From the NCBI GenBank assembly GCA_902791085.1, contig CADAUN010000085.1, forward strand, positions 1 to 12,597: a DNA stretch of 12,597 bases, in the 5' to 3' direction. The stretch is from an uncultured Erysipelotrichaceae bacterium (lineage in GTDB: Bacteria; Bacillota_I; Bacilli_A; RFN20; CAG-826). Positions 6,129 to 12,597 of this stretch are shown here, piece by piece; positions within the stretch are counted from its first letter, which is position 1, and each line of letters begins with the position of its first letter. The notes below the pieces were generated by a model, which did not search any database, was not told the DNA's origin, and saw only the letters and a list, made by a program, of their open reading frames with translations. The position numbers and the translations under genes are program-made.

Positions 6129-7466
6129 TTATTTTGGCAATTCCACCACGTCTTGTGACTCGCGCTCACGATATTTTCCACGGGTGAAGTCAGGGAATTC
6201 GACTGGGACACCGCCCTTTTCCATTGACAAAGTCGACAACGGGGTGATGGCCATCCAAGTGGCCATGTCGTAGACGTCGATAGGAAGAGGTTTTCCTTTC
6301 AAGATGCAATCGAAGAGAACGCGGAATTCAATATAATCCATTCCGCCGTGACCGAGTTTTCTTTGCTCTGGCGTCATATTCTTCCAAACGTCACACTGAT
6401 AACGCTCTTTATAAGCGTTCGCATTGTTGAGTTCTTTCTCATAAAAATGGTTCGTCTCGTAAATCTCAGGGATAGAGCCGTCTAGGCAAACGAGATTTTG
6501 ATCGCCTTGTGCAAGCCCTTTAGTTCCGCGAATGGTGAATTCGCGCGCATAGAAACGGGGCAAAGAAGTGTCAAGACGGACGCCATCGAGACAAACTAAG
6601 TTCTGATCCCCTTGTGCCAATCCTTTGGTGCCGCGAATGGTGAATTCGCGCGCATAGAAACGGGGCAAAGAAGTGTCAAGACGGATCGTCACCACCTGTT
6701 GTTTCTCGGTAACTAAGGTCGTCGAGACGATGTCGCTTTGCGCAAACTTCTGTCCGGCAAGAGTAGAATCGATGCAACGGCTGTCTTTAACAAACGCCTC
6801 TAATCCAACGCCAGGGCGGGTGCCATTGCTTGCTAGCCGCATGAAGCGGTTACCATGATTGATATCCAAAATTTTAGCGATAGGCCCTAATTCATGAGTC
6901 GGATAATTTTCCGCATTCCGATGTTCGTAGTTCCGCAACCGATAATGGCGGTTCACGTTGCCGCCAGTGATTTCGCCTCGTAAATCATGACCGTAGCAGC
7001 CATGCGCATAAAGGATGTCGCCAAGTAAGCCATGCCGCACCAAAGAAGTCGTCAACAATTCAAATTCATCGAAACAACAATTCTCTAACAACATGATGGG
7101 GGTCTTGGTCTCCTCATAAGTGTCGACCAATTTCCAGCAATCGTCGATGGAATAAGCTCCAGCAACCTCGCTCGCGACAATTTTGTGCGCCTTCATGGCC
7201 TCGATGGCCATCGGGATATGCATTTCCCAATCGCAAACGATGACCACGACTTTGACGTCGTCATCATGCACCAAATCCATCCAATTCGCGTATTCTTTCG
7301 GCGCCTTACCACCGTGTTGGACGACGATATCGATGCCTTTCTTCCGTCTGTCCTCATATAAATCGCTAACAGCAGTGATACGGCATTCAGGGCACGCCAT
7401 CATGCTTTCTAGCAATGATGAACCGCGGTTACCCAATCCGATAACGCCGACTGAAATCTCACTCAT
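6129..7466 (-). CDS. Gfo/Idh/MocA-family oxidoreductase, GH109 type, with internal duplication
   Basis: An N-terminal Rossmann fold binds NAD(P): GVIGLGNRG at residues 7-15 and an acidic residue after the second strand (SDLYEDR). EVAGA (100-104) replaces the EKP motif of sugar dehydrogenases. The segments MLLENCCFDEFELL (125-138), YPTHELGPIAKILDINHGNRF (188-208) and GHGGMDY (372-378) fit the GH109 alpha-N-acetylgalactosaminidase branch, which cleaves glycosides with bound NAD. Tyr188 and His191 sit where active-site residues are expected. Other Gfo/Idh functions remain possible. Residues 261-295 and 296-330 are an in-frame tandem repeat differing only at the first residue (Ile/Val). Without it the protein would be 410 aa, closer to family size, and the insert falls in the C-terminal beta-sheet domain, so folding may be harmed. 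GAGGAG before the ATG supports the start. No signal peptide, so it is likely cytoplasmic. It appears to be transcribed alone. Confidence 0.8.
   Translation of the reverse strand: MSEISVGVIGLGNRGSSLLESMMACPECRITAVSDLYEDRRKKGIDIVVQHGGKAPKEYANWMDLVHDDDVKVVVIVCDWEMHIPMAIEAMKAHKIVASEVAGAYSIDDCWKLVDTYEETKTPIMLLENCCFDEFELLTTSLVRHGLLGDILYAHGCYGHDLRGEITGGNVNRHYRLRNYEHRNAENYPTHELGPIAKILDINHGNRFMRLASNGTRPGVGLEAFVKDSRCIDSTLAGQKFAQSDIVSTTLVTEKQQVVTIRLDTSLPRFYAREFTIRGTKGLAQGDQNLVCLDGVRLDTSLPRFYAREFTIRGTKGLAQGDQNLVCLDGSIPEIYETNHFYEKELNNANAYKERYQCDVWKNMTPEQRKLGHGGMDYIEFRVLFDCILKGKPLPIDVYDMATWMAITPLSTLSMEKGGVPVEFPDFTRGKYRERESQDVVELPK
6477..6686 (-). repeat. 105-nt in-frame tandem duplication inside the oxidoreductase gene
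   Basis: Copies at 6582-6686 and 6477-6581, period 105 nt. Bases 6526-6580 and 6631-6685 are identical (exactly 55 nt, mismatches on both sides). The other 50 nt differ at 14 positions, and all but the first mismatch, at the copy boundary, leave the protein unchanged. Confidence 0.9.
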
Positions 7467-7499
7467 ATTTATCTCCTCATGCGGATATTAATTGAGTAA

Positions 7500-7527
7500 G
7501 TTTTATCATGTATTTGTATGGGTGCAA
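7500..7527 (-). promoter_or_regulatory. Possible promoter of the oxidoreductase gene
   Basis: Minus strand TTGCAC (7527-7522), 16-nt spacer, TAAAAC (7505-7500), with a TG one base before the -10 box (7508-7507), as in extended -10 promoters. The match is only moderate. The leader would be about 25-30 nt and carry GAGGAG. Confidence 0.35.
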
Positions 7528-7539
7528 AGAGACCGGAAA

Positions 7540-7602
7540 GAGGTGAATAAAATAATCTAAATTTATGATTATTTTTGATACATTTAGAGGATTTTACACC
7601 TC
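7540..7602. repeat. 63-nt intergenic inverted repeat
   Basis: Nested complementary blocks: GAGGTG (7540-7545) with CACCTC (7597-7602); TAAAAT (7548-7553) with ATTTTA (7591-7596); TCTAAAT (7556-7562) with ATTTAGA (7582-7588). That is 19 bp in total around a 19-nt AT-rich loop. It lies between the pyrD stop and the oxidoreductase promoter candidate. No clear U-tract follows on either strand, so it is not a classical terminator. Confidence 0.7.
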
Positions 7603-7614
7603 AAAAATATATGC

Positions 7615-7627
7615 TCTCTAAAAGAGA
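7615..7627 (-). terminator. Weak terminator-like hairpin after pyrD
   Basis: TCTCT (7615-7619), loop AAA, AGAGA (7623-7627), about 50 nt after the pyrD stop on the minus strand and followed there by GCATATATTTTTG. The short AT-rich stem makes this a doubtful terminator. It is the best candidate for the end of the minus-strand exporter-pyrKD unit. Confidence 0.3.
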
Positions 7628-7677
7628 TTCAAGAAATTGGTATGACACTTTTTAGAACAAATGAGGCGCTTTACTTT

Positions 7678-8583
7678 TTACGCCACTCCAATGATGGAAC
7701 TTAAATCAGAGATATGATAACGTTCCATCGCTTCAGGCAATCCTAAGACCAGTTTTTTCCCGATATAAGGGTCAACAAGATTCATTGCCCCCACTTCTAC
7801 GGCAGAAGCGCCTGCCATCATCATTTCTAGCACGTCTTCCGGCGTTTCAATGCCACCGATTCCGATCACCGGAATCGAAACGGCATGCGCCACATCGTAA
7901 ACCATTCTTAAAGCAATAGGAAAGATAGCAGGACCAGACAATCCGCCTTTCTTTAAAGCCAGGACTGGTTTTCGGCTTTTTAAATCGATTCGCATCGCAT
8001 GAATGCAGTTGATTAAAGAAATGCCATCCGCGCCACCTTCTTCACATGCTTTCGCAATCGAAACGATGTCTGTGACATTGGGAGATAATTTCACAAAAAC
8101 GGGCTTATGGCATCGTTCTTTGACTCGCTTGGTCACTTCTTTTGCTAAGGCTGGGTCGCTAGAAAAACGACTTGCCCCTTTGACGTTAGGACAAGAAATG
8201 TTGATTTCCAAAAAGCCCACGATATCTTCTTGGTCCATCCGATATGCCACTTCAGAAAATTCTTCCGGGCTAAAGCCACAGCAATTCGCAAAAATTTTCT
8301 TGTGATAGACCTTTTTGAGTCGCGGAAATTCCTTTTGAATCACTGCATCAATCCCCGGATTTTCTAGTCCGATAGAAATAATCACGCCATCTTTGCCCTC
8401 AGCAATACGAGGAGAAGGATTTCCAAAACGTGGTTGTAAGGTCGTTCCTTTGCAAGAAAACGAACCCAATAAGTTAATGTCATACAAAGAAGCCATCTCA
8501 TAGCCATAATGAAAAGTTCCGGCCGCTGCAATGATGGGATTGTCTAAAACTTCGCCGCATAACGAGATTTTGGTATTTACCAT
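7678..8583 (-). CDS. pyrD: Dihydroorotate dehydrogenase B (NAD+), catalytic subunit
   Basis: This FMN-containing TIM-barrel enzyme oxidises dihydroorotate to orotate in de novo pyrimidine synthesis, in the cytoplasm. The class is 1B: 301 aa with no membrane helix, NPIIAAAGTFHYG near the N-terminus, FMN-contacting Lys45 in CKGTT, NISCPNVKG (128-136) with catalytic Cys131 (class 2 enzymes use Ser), VKLSPNVTDI (164-173), GGLSGPAI (213-220) and the phosphate-binding GIGGI (241-245). It needs PyrK to pass electrons to NAD+, and pyrK lies directly upstream. The ATG at 8583 overlaps the end of pyrK by 7 nt. AAGGAG within the last pyrK codons sits 8 nt before it, so translation is probably coupled. 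No PyrR-type attenuator is visible nearby. The remaining pyr genes are not in the window. Confidence 0.93.
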   Translation of the reverse strand: MVNTKISLCGEVLDNPIIAAAGTFHYGYEMASLYDINLLGSFSCKGTTLQPRFGNPSPRIAEGKDGVIISIGLENPGIDAVIQKEFPRLKKVYHKKIFANCCGFSPEEFSEVAYRMDQEDIVGFLEINISCPNVKGASRFSSDPALAKEVTKRVKERCHKPVFVKLSPNVTDIVSIAKACEEGGADGISLINCIHAMRIDLKSRKPVLALKKGGLSGPAIFPIALRMVYDVAHAVSIPVIGIGGIETPEDVLEMMMAGASAVEVGAMNLVDPYIGKKLVLGLPEAMERYHISDLSSIIGVA

Positions 8584-9305
8584 AAAAGATTCTCCTTCTC
8601 AAAAACAGGGCCATCCTTGCAAACTCGACGGGGACCGAGTTTGGTTTTGATGGTGCAACCCATGCAACAACCATAGCCACAGCCCATGTGACATTCTAAC
8701 GAAAATTGACCTGGAGTTAGATCCGTTTCGGCAATGGCTTTTAGCAAAGACAAAGGACCGCAGGCATACAAATAAGAATGCGAAGAAGACAAAGCCAAAG
8801 TAGGGAATCCTTTTTCTCCGGCGCTGCCATCCACCGTGAACAATCGAAAAGGAAGGTTCAAAGAACGAAATTCCTTTTCGGCATAGACTTCTTCCTTTCG
8901 ATTAAAGCCGACGGCAATTTGAGGATGTTTTCCTTCTTGAAGCAAATAACGCGCCAAATCATACATGACTCCAACGCCACTTCCTCCTCCAATTAACAAT
9001 GGATAGTCGCCGCTTTTCGCTAGGCAATAGCCATTTCCTAGCCCTAACAAAACGTCTAACGCATCTCCTTTAGACATATGGGACATGGCTTCCGTTCCTT
9101 TTCCCACTACTTTATAAACAAAGGAAAAAGAAGATTCATCGTGCTGCCATAACGAAAAGGGGCGACGTAAGAAAAAGGAAGGCAAACGCAAGGCAAAAAA
9201 CATTCCCGGACGTGGGAAATTTTCTTCTTGCTGACTTAATTTCATCCGATAAGTATTCTCACTTAAACGCACGTTTTCCAAAATCACACAAGTTTCTTCC
9301 TTCAT
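8577..9305 (-). CDS. pyrK: Dihydroorotate dehydrogenase B electron-transfer subunit
   Basis: PyrK carries FAD and a [2Fe-2S] cluster and transfers electrons from the FMN of PyrD to NAD+ in the PyrD2K2 complex. The 242-aa sequence has the ferredoxin-reductase layout: an N-terminal FAD barrel with RRPFSL (47-52), an NAD-binding part with IGGGSGVGVMY (105-115) and YACGP (180-184), then the C-terminal cluster motif. Cluster ligands are most likely Cys209, Cys214, Cys217 and Cys229, in the pattern CGxGxCxxC followed by VCKDGPVF. Cys213 and Cys205 are extra cysteines nearby. AAGGAG a few bases upstream sets the ATG. The gene begins 33 nt after the ABC exporter stop and overlaps pyrD by 7 nt. All expected motifs are present and the length is slightly below the usual 250-260 aa. 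Confidence 0.92.
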   Translation of the reverse strand: MKEETCVILENVRLSENTYRMKLSQQEENFPRPGMFFALRLPSFFLRRPFSLWQHDESSFSFVYKVVGKGTEAMSHMSKGDALDVLLGLGNGYCLAKSGDYPLLIGGGSGVGVMYDLARYLLQEGKHPQIAVGFNRKEEVYAEKEFRSLNLPFRLFTVDGSAGEKGFPTLALSSSHSYLYACGPLSLLKAIAETDLTPGQFSLECHMGCGYGCCMGCTIKTKLGPRRVCKDGPVFEKENLLW

Positions 9306-9338
9306 GAAAACTCCTTTTCTTCATTGGGATCAGAAAGA

Positions 9339-11198
9339 CTAAGCGTTTGTTTCGCCTGTTTTTCCTTTCAAAACGGGTTCATGGTGATCGAGTTTACGTT
9401 CCATGCTTTGCAATTCGTATAGATTGAAATAGACGCCATGTTGCTTTAACAATTCCTGGTGATTGCCTTCTTCAATGATTTCCCCATGGCTCACAACAAA
9501 AATATGATCCGCATTTTTGATGGTTGACAATCGATGGGCAACAATAATTAAGGTGCCAATCGAACGCATTTTTTCTAAGCTTTCTTCGATGATATTTTCC
9601 GTTTCGGTATCGATATTGGCCGTTGCTTCATCGAGTAACATGAGCGAAGGATGATAACAAAGAGTGCGGGCAAAAGAAATCAATTGACGTTGCCCTGCTG
9701 AAAAGTTTTCGCCGCGTTCCGTAACTGGTGTGTCTTCTTTTTGCGGCAAGGCATCTACCAAAGAGGAAAGACCGACAAATTCTTCTTTTTCACGAACTTC
9801 TTCGCGGGAAACAGAAGTATCTCCTAAAGTAATATTGTCTTCAATGGTGCCAGAGAACAAGAACACGTCTTGCATCATGAGGCCAATATTATGACGGAGA
9901 CAAGATAAGGTGTATTCATGGATATCATGGTCATCAATTAAAATCTGCCCACTCCGCACTTCATAAGTCCGAGTAATTAAAGAGATAATGGTGCTCTTTC
10001 CCGCTCCTGTTGCCCCAACAAAAGCGACAGTTTTTCCTGGATAAATCACAAAGGAAACGTCTTTTAGCACATCTTCTGATCCATCTTCGTAACGGAAATA
10101 AACGTGACGGAATTCGACTTTTCCTTGGAAGTGATCCACTTCTAAGGTTCCGCTGTCGTGTTCTGTTTCTGGTTCCATTGCCAAAATCAATTGGCAACGT
10201 TCGGCGGAGGAAAGAATCGATTGCAAATTATTGATCAAAGAGGCCAATTGTTGAATTGGTTGAAAATACTGGCCATTAAAATTAATCAAAAGATAAAACG
10301 TGCCGTATGACATGCTTCCTTGATAAACGGCAGGAATGGCAAAGCCGCAAACCAATATCAAGCAACTCATCTGCAAGAAATACATCAAAGGGAAAAAGGC
10401 AGCAAACAAATCTTGGGAATGTAAGAAATGGGAATAAATGTCACGATTCCTTTCTTCAAATTCACGTTGTTTCTTGTCTTCGCGATTATAAGTTTTAGTC
10501 ACGCGAATGCCAGAGAACGATTCGCTTAAAAACGAATTCATTTTCGAGATGGCATTCTTTTCTCCCAAATAGTACTTTCTCGCTTTCTTTCGGAAGAAAT
10601 AAGAAATGAGAAAAACGATAGGCAAATAAGCGAGATAGAAAAAGCCAAACCATCCTGTTTGGGTGAAAATCAAAATCAAGATAATCAAAATGGCAACGAC
10701 ATTTCTCACAAAGACGGGAAGGATGTCGCTAAAGAAGGTAGAAAGGTTTTGGGAATCATTCGTAATCCGTGTCACAAAAGAACCAATTTTCATGGACTTC
10801 AATTGTTTCTGGCTCAAGGAAAGAACGCGGTTAAATAAGGATTCGCGAATATCACATACGATTTTTTGTCCCACTTTACGGAGATAGAAGTTCACCAAAT
10901 AGGCCAAAACGCTTGCCGTTAATAACATTCCAATATCGAGGCAGGCATAAAGAAGGAAGGAACGTAATGCCTCTTCATAGGAGATTTGTTCGCTTAGATA
11001 AGCCTGAACAACATCCAAGTTTTTTGAAAGCATCAACGCTTCTGCCGTAAAGCAAATGTTCACAACAATATCAAGCAAAATCAGCAAGATTAAAGGAACG
11101 AGATATGGCTTTACAAAAGGCACATAAGCTTTTAATAGCTTCACATCTTTTAAGGAGTAGGTCTTATTCGGCGTTTGTTCTTCTTCGAATTCTTCCAT
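9339..11198 (-). CDS. Heterodimeric ABC exporter, half with catalytic ATP site (BmrD/LmrD-like)
   Basis: A 619-aa half-transporter with an N-terminal membrane domain of six predicted helices (hydrophobic stretches near 32-56, 84-106, 162-200 and 266-306) and a C-terminal ATPase domain. The ATPase shows Walker A GATGAGKST (395-403), Q-loop Gln443 in MMQDVFLF, Walker B LMLLDE (519-524) with catalytic Glu524, and H-loop His555 in IVAHRLSTI. Its signature is FSAGQ (499-503) instead of LSGGQ. That is the pattern of the partner that supplies the working Walker site while its own signature serves the degenerate site. AAGGAGGTG (11214-11206) lies in the last codons of the upstream half and the ATG follows its stop by 1 nt, so the two are co-translated. 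The family exports drugs, lipids or peptides; the substrate cannot be read from the sequence. Confidence 0.88.
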   Translation of the reverse strand: MEEFEEEQTPNKTYSLKDVKLLKAYVPFVKPYLVPLILLILLDIVVNICFTAEALMLSKNLDVVQAYLSEQISYEEALRSFLLYACLDIGMLLTASVLAYLVNFYLRKVGQKIVCDIRESLFNRVLSLSQKQLKSMKIGSFVTRITNDSQNLSTFFSDILPVFVRNVVAILIILILIFTQTGWFGFFYLAYLPIVFLISYFFRKKARKYYLGEKNAISKMNSFLSESFSGIRVTKTYNREDKKQREFEERNRDIYSHFLHSQDLFAAFFPLMYFLQMSCLILVCGFAIPAVYQGSMSYGTFYLLINFNGQYFQPIQQLASLINNLQSILSSAERCQLILAMEPETEHDSGTLEVDHFQGKVEFRHVYFRYEDGSEDVLKDVSFVIYPGKTVAFVGATGAGKSTIISLITRTYEVRSGQILIDDHDIHEYTLSCLRHNIGLMMQDVFLFSGTIEDNITLGDTSVSREEVREKEEFVGLSSLVDALPQKEDTPVTERGENFSAGQRQLISFARTLCYHPSLMLLDEATANIDTETENIIEESLEKMRSIGTLIIVAHRLSTIKNADHIFVVSHGEIIEEGNHQELLKQHGVYFNLYELQSMERKLDHHEPVLKGKTGETNA

Positions 11199-11199
11199 C

Positions 11200-12597
11200 T
11201 TAAGCCACCTCCTTTTCTAATTCTTGCAATTTGGCGATGTCACGATATAACGGACAGTTTTGTAACAATTCTTCGTGCGTGCCAACGCCAACTAAGCGCC
11301 CGTCGTCTAGTACTAAAATCACGTCGCAATTTTCTAAAGAAGAAACCCGATGGCAAATCAAAAAACTCGTCACTTCTTTTCGTTCGTTTTTCAAATTGTC
11401 TAAGATTTTTTTCTCCGTATCGGCATCTACGGCACTTAAAGAATCGTCCAAAATCAAAACATCGGGATTCTTATAAATCGCGCGAGCGATAGAAATCCGT
11501 TGCTTTTGGCCACCAGATAACGTGTTTCCTTTCTCGCCGACAATGGTTTGATATCCGTCAGGAAAAGCTTCGATATCCTGATCAATGGAAGCGAAACGAG
11601 CGGCTTCTACCATTCTTTTTTGATCAATGTTCGCCGCATCTTGCTCAGCAAAACCAATGGATTCTTCAATGCTGCCGGAGAACAAATAGGCGCTTTGGGA
11701 AACAAAACCGATGTGTTCACGAAGATCTTCTTTTCGCCATAAAGACAAATCCACTCCATCTAACGAAATCATGCCCTCTGGGACTTCATAAAGTTTAGGG
11801 AACAAAGAGACCAAGGTGGATTTTCCACTGCCCGTTCGCCCCAGAATTCCGACTTTGCTTCCCGGTTGGATTTCAAAGGAAATGTCTTTTAAAGCTTCCC
11901 CTTTGCCATCCGGGTAAGAAAAAGAGAGATGCGAAACGACAAAATGTCCTTGAATGTGATTTCGAATTACGGCACCGGGGCGATTCACAATGTCTGGTTT
12001 GGAAGAGAGGATAGTTTCCATTCTTTGATAGGCCGCTTTCGCGTTGGAAATTTCAGAAATCAAAATGCCGCCAGCCATCATCGGCCAAATCAAAGAATCG
12101 CAATAACCCGCGAACGTAATGAAATCGCCAGTATCCTGAATATGGCCTAAAAAGAGTGAATTATGCTGAATGAGGGAATAGGCACCAAAGCCAAGCAACA
12201 AGCCATACATCAAGGTAATAATCAAATTAATGGTCATGTCGAGAGAAGAAGAGAAACGGGCTAAACGAACGTTCTCTTCTTTCGCATCGATCGCTTTTAA
12301 GGCAAAAGTTTCTTGCCTTTGACGTTCTTTAGCAAAGGCCTTAATCACAGCAAATCCTTGCAAATTCTCTTCGGTATAGTCGCTTAAGCGTTCAAAGGCA
12401 TCATCCGCCGCTTTGCTTCGCTTCGTTAAACGAGAGCCAATAAAACGTCCCAAAATCACGAAGAAAAGCAATGGGATTAAACAAATCAATGCCAATGTCC
12501 ATGAATAACGGACCATTAAAATAAAGGATAAAGTGCCTAAAACCGTTAAATCGGTCATCAAAATAAAGCCATCGATAAAGAGCTGCTTTACCTGTTG
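11200..12597 (-). CDS. Heterodimeric ABC exporter, half with degenerate ATP site (BmrC/LmrC-like), 5' truncated
   Basis: The frame stays open to the right edge of the window (reading QQVKQLFIDGFIL before the first in-frame Met at 12558), so the true start is outside. About 465 residues are visible; compared with usual half-exporters of about 580, roughly 115 N-terminal residues with the first two helices are missing. Counting from the TTG at 12561, the membrane segments lie near 5-42 and 110-165. The ATPase has Walker A GRTGSGKST (241-249), canonical LSGGQ (348-352), Walker B VLILDD (368-373) with Asp373 where the catalytic Glu should be, and H-loop His404 (LICHRVSSL). An Asp here with an intact LSGGQ is the hallmark of the degenerate subunit in TM287/288- and BmrCD-type exporters, complementing the downstream half. 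Confidence 0.88.
   Translation of the reverse strand, partial: QQVKQLFIDGFILMTDLTVLGTLSFILMVRYSWTLALICLIPLLFFVILGRFIGSRLTKRSKAADDAFERLSDYTEENLQGFAVIKAFAKERQRQETFALKAIDAKEENVRLARFSSSLDMTINLIITLMYGLLLGFGAYSLIQHNSLFLGHIQDTGDFITFAGYCDSLIWPMMAGGILISEISNAKAAYQRMETILSSKPDIVNRPGAVIRNHIQGHFVVSHLSFSYPDGKGEALKDISFEIQPGSKVGILGRTGSGKSTLVSLFPKLYEVPEGMISLDGVDLSLWRKEDLREHIGFVSQSAYLFSGSIEESIGFAEQDAANIDQKRMVEAARFASIDQDIEAFPDGYQTIVGEKGNTLSGGQKQRISIARAIYKNPDVLILDDSLSAVDADTEKKILDNLKNERKEVTSFLICHRVSSLENCDVILVLDDGRLVGVGTHEELLQNCPLYRDIAKLQELEKEVA
11206..11214 (-). promoter_or_regulatory. Strong Shine-Dalgarno inside the upstream ABC gene
   Basis: AAGGAGGTG on the minus strand, near-perfect anti-16S complement, 7 nt before the ATG at 11198. 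It overlaps the codons for the final Lys-Glu-Val-Ala of the upstream subunit, so the second half should be translated in step with the first. Confidence 0.75.

Noticed and set aside
6477..6686. CRISPR-like or minisatellite array
   Set aside because: Only two adjacent copies, in frame within a coding sequence, with no spacers.
7183..7491. Plus-strand 102-codon frame
   Set aside because: Antisense of the Rossmann domain of the oxidoreductase; no ribosome binding site or recognisable motif.
9961..10197. Arg-rich minus-strand frame inside the ABC gene
   Set aside because: An out-of-frame shadow of the ATPase domain; the overlapping frame carries Walker and signature motifs.

Overview
The window looks like a chromosomal piece of a low-to-moderate GC Bacillota (Firmicutes), probably a gut-associated anaerobe of class Bacilli. 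The evidence is: AAGGAG-type ribosome binding sites, Ser-rich Sec lipoproteins, a class 1B dihydroorotate dehydrogenase with its PyrK subunit, and a heterodimeric ABC exporter. TGG encodes Trp and TGA is used as a stop, so the genetic code appears standard. The taxonomy is inferred from style and was not searched.

Region 1 (about 1-1600) is a decay zone. All recognisable coding there is on the minus strand. At the left edge lies a multiply frameshifted relic running off the window. A beta-phosphoglucomutase-like gene (1182-552) is split by one extra A in an A8 run. Overlapping its start is the C-terminal end of a six-hairpin glycosidase, alpha-L-rhamnosidase-like, destroyed by two nonsense codons and several frameshifts. 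A second, shorter relic of the same glycosidase segment lies just downstream of the phosphoglucomutase gene. This was probably once a glycosidase/sugar-phosphate mutase cluster.

Region 2 (1611-6037) is plus strand. It has an orphan terminator-like hairpin, a good sigma-A-type promoter (TTGAAA-N17-CATAAT), then two lipoprotein genes 14 nt apart and a strong terminator. The first lipoprotein gene is interrupted by one extra A and would otherwise encode 794 aa, with Ig-like and FTMP-type repeat domains. The second encodes an intact 571-aa lipoprotein.

Region 3 (6106-7602) has a minus-strand Gfo/Idh/MocA oxidoreductase of the GH109 type, preceded by a long intergenic inverted repeat and followed by a bidirectional hairpin terminator. 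The gene carries an in-frame 35-residue tandem duplication. The two copies share exactly 55 identical nucleotides, while the rest differs almost only synonymously.

Region 4 (7678-12597) is a minus-strand gene string: ABC exporter half 1 (cut by the window edge), ABC exporter half 2, pyrK and pyrD, with gaps or overlaps of 1 nt gap, 33 nt gap and 7 nt overlap. The two ABC halves have complementary degenerate and canonical ATP sites, as in BmrCD, LmrCD and TM287/288. PyrK and PyrD form the NAD-linked dihydroorotate dehydrogenase of pyrimidine synthesis.

I did not find a convincing new biological system. The points most worth checking are the mosaic duplication in the oxidoreductase, the two single-A frameshifts, the decayed glycosidase cluster and the inverted repeat at 7540-7602.
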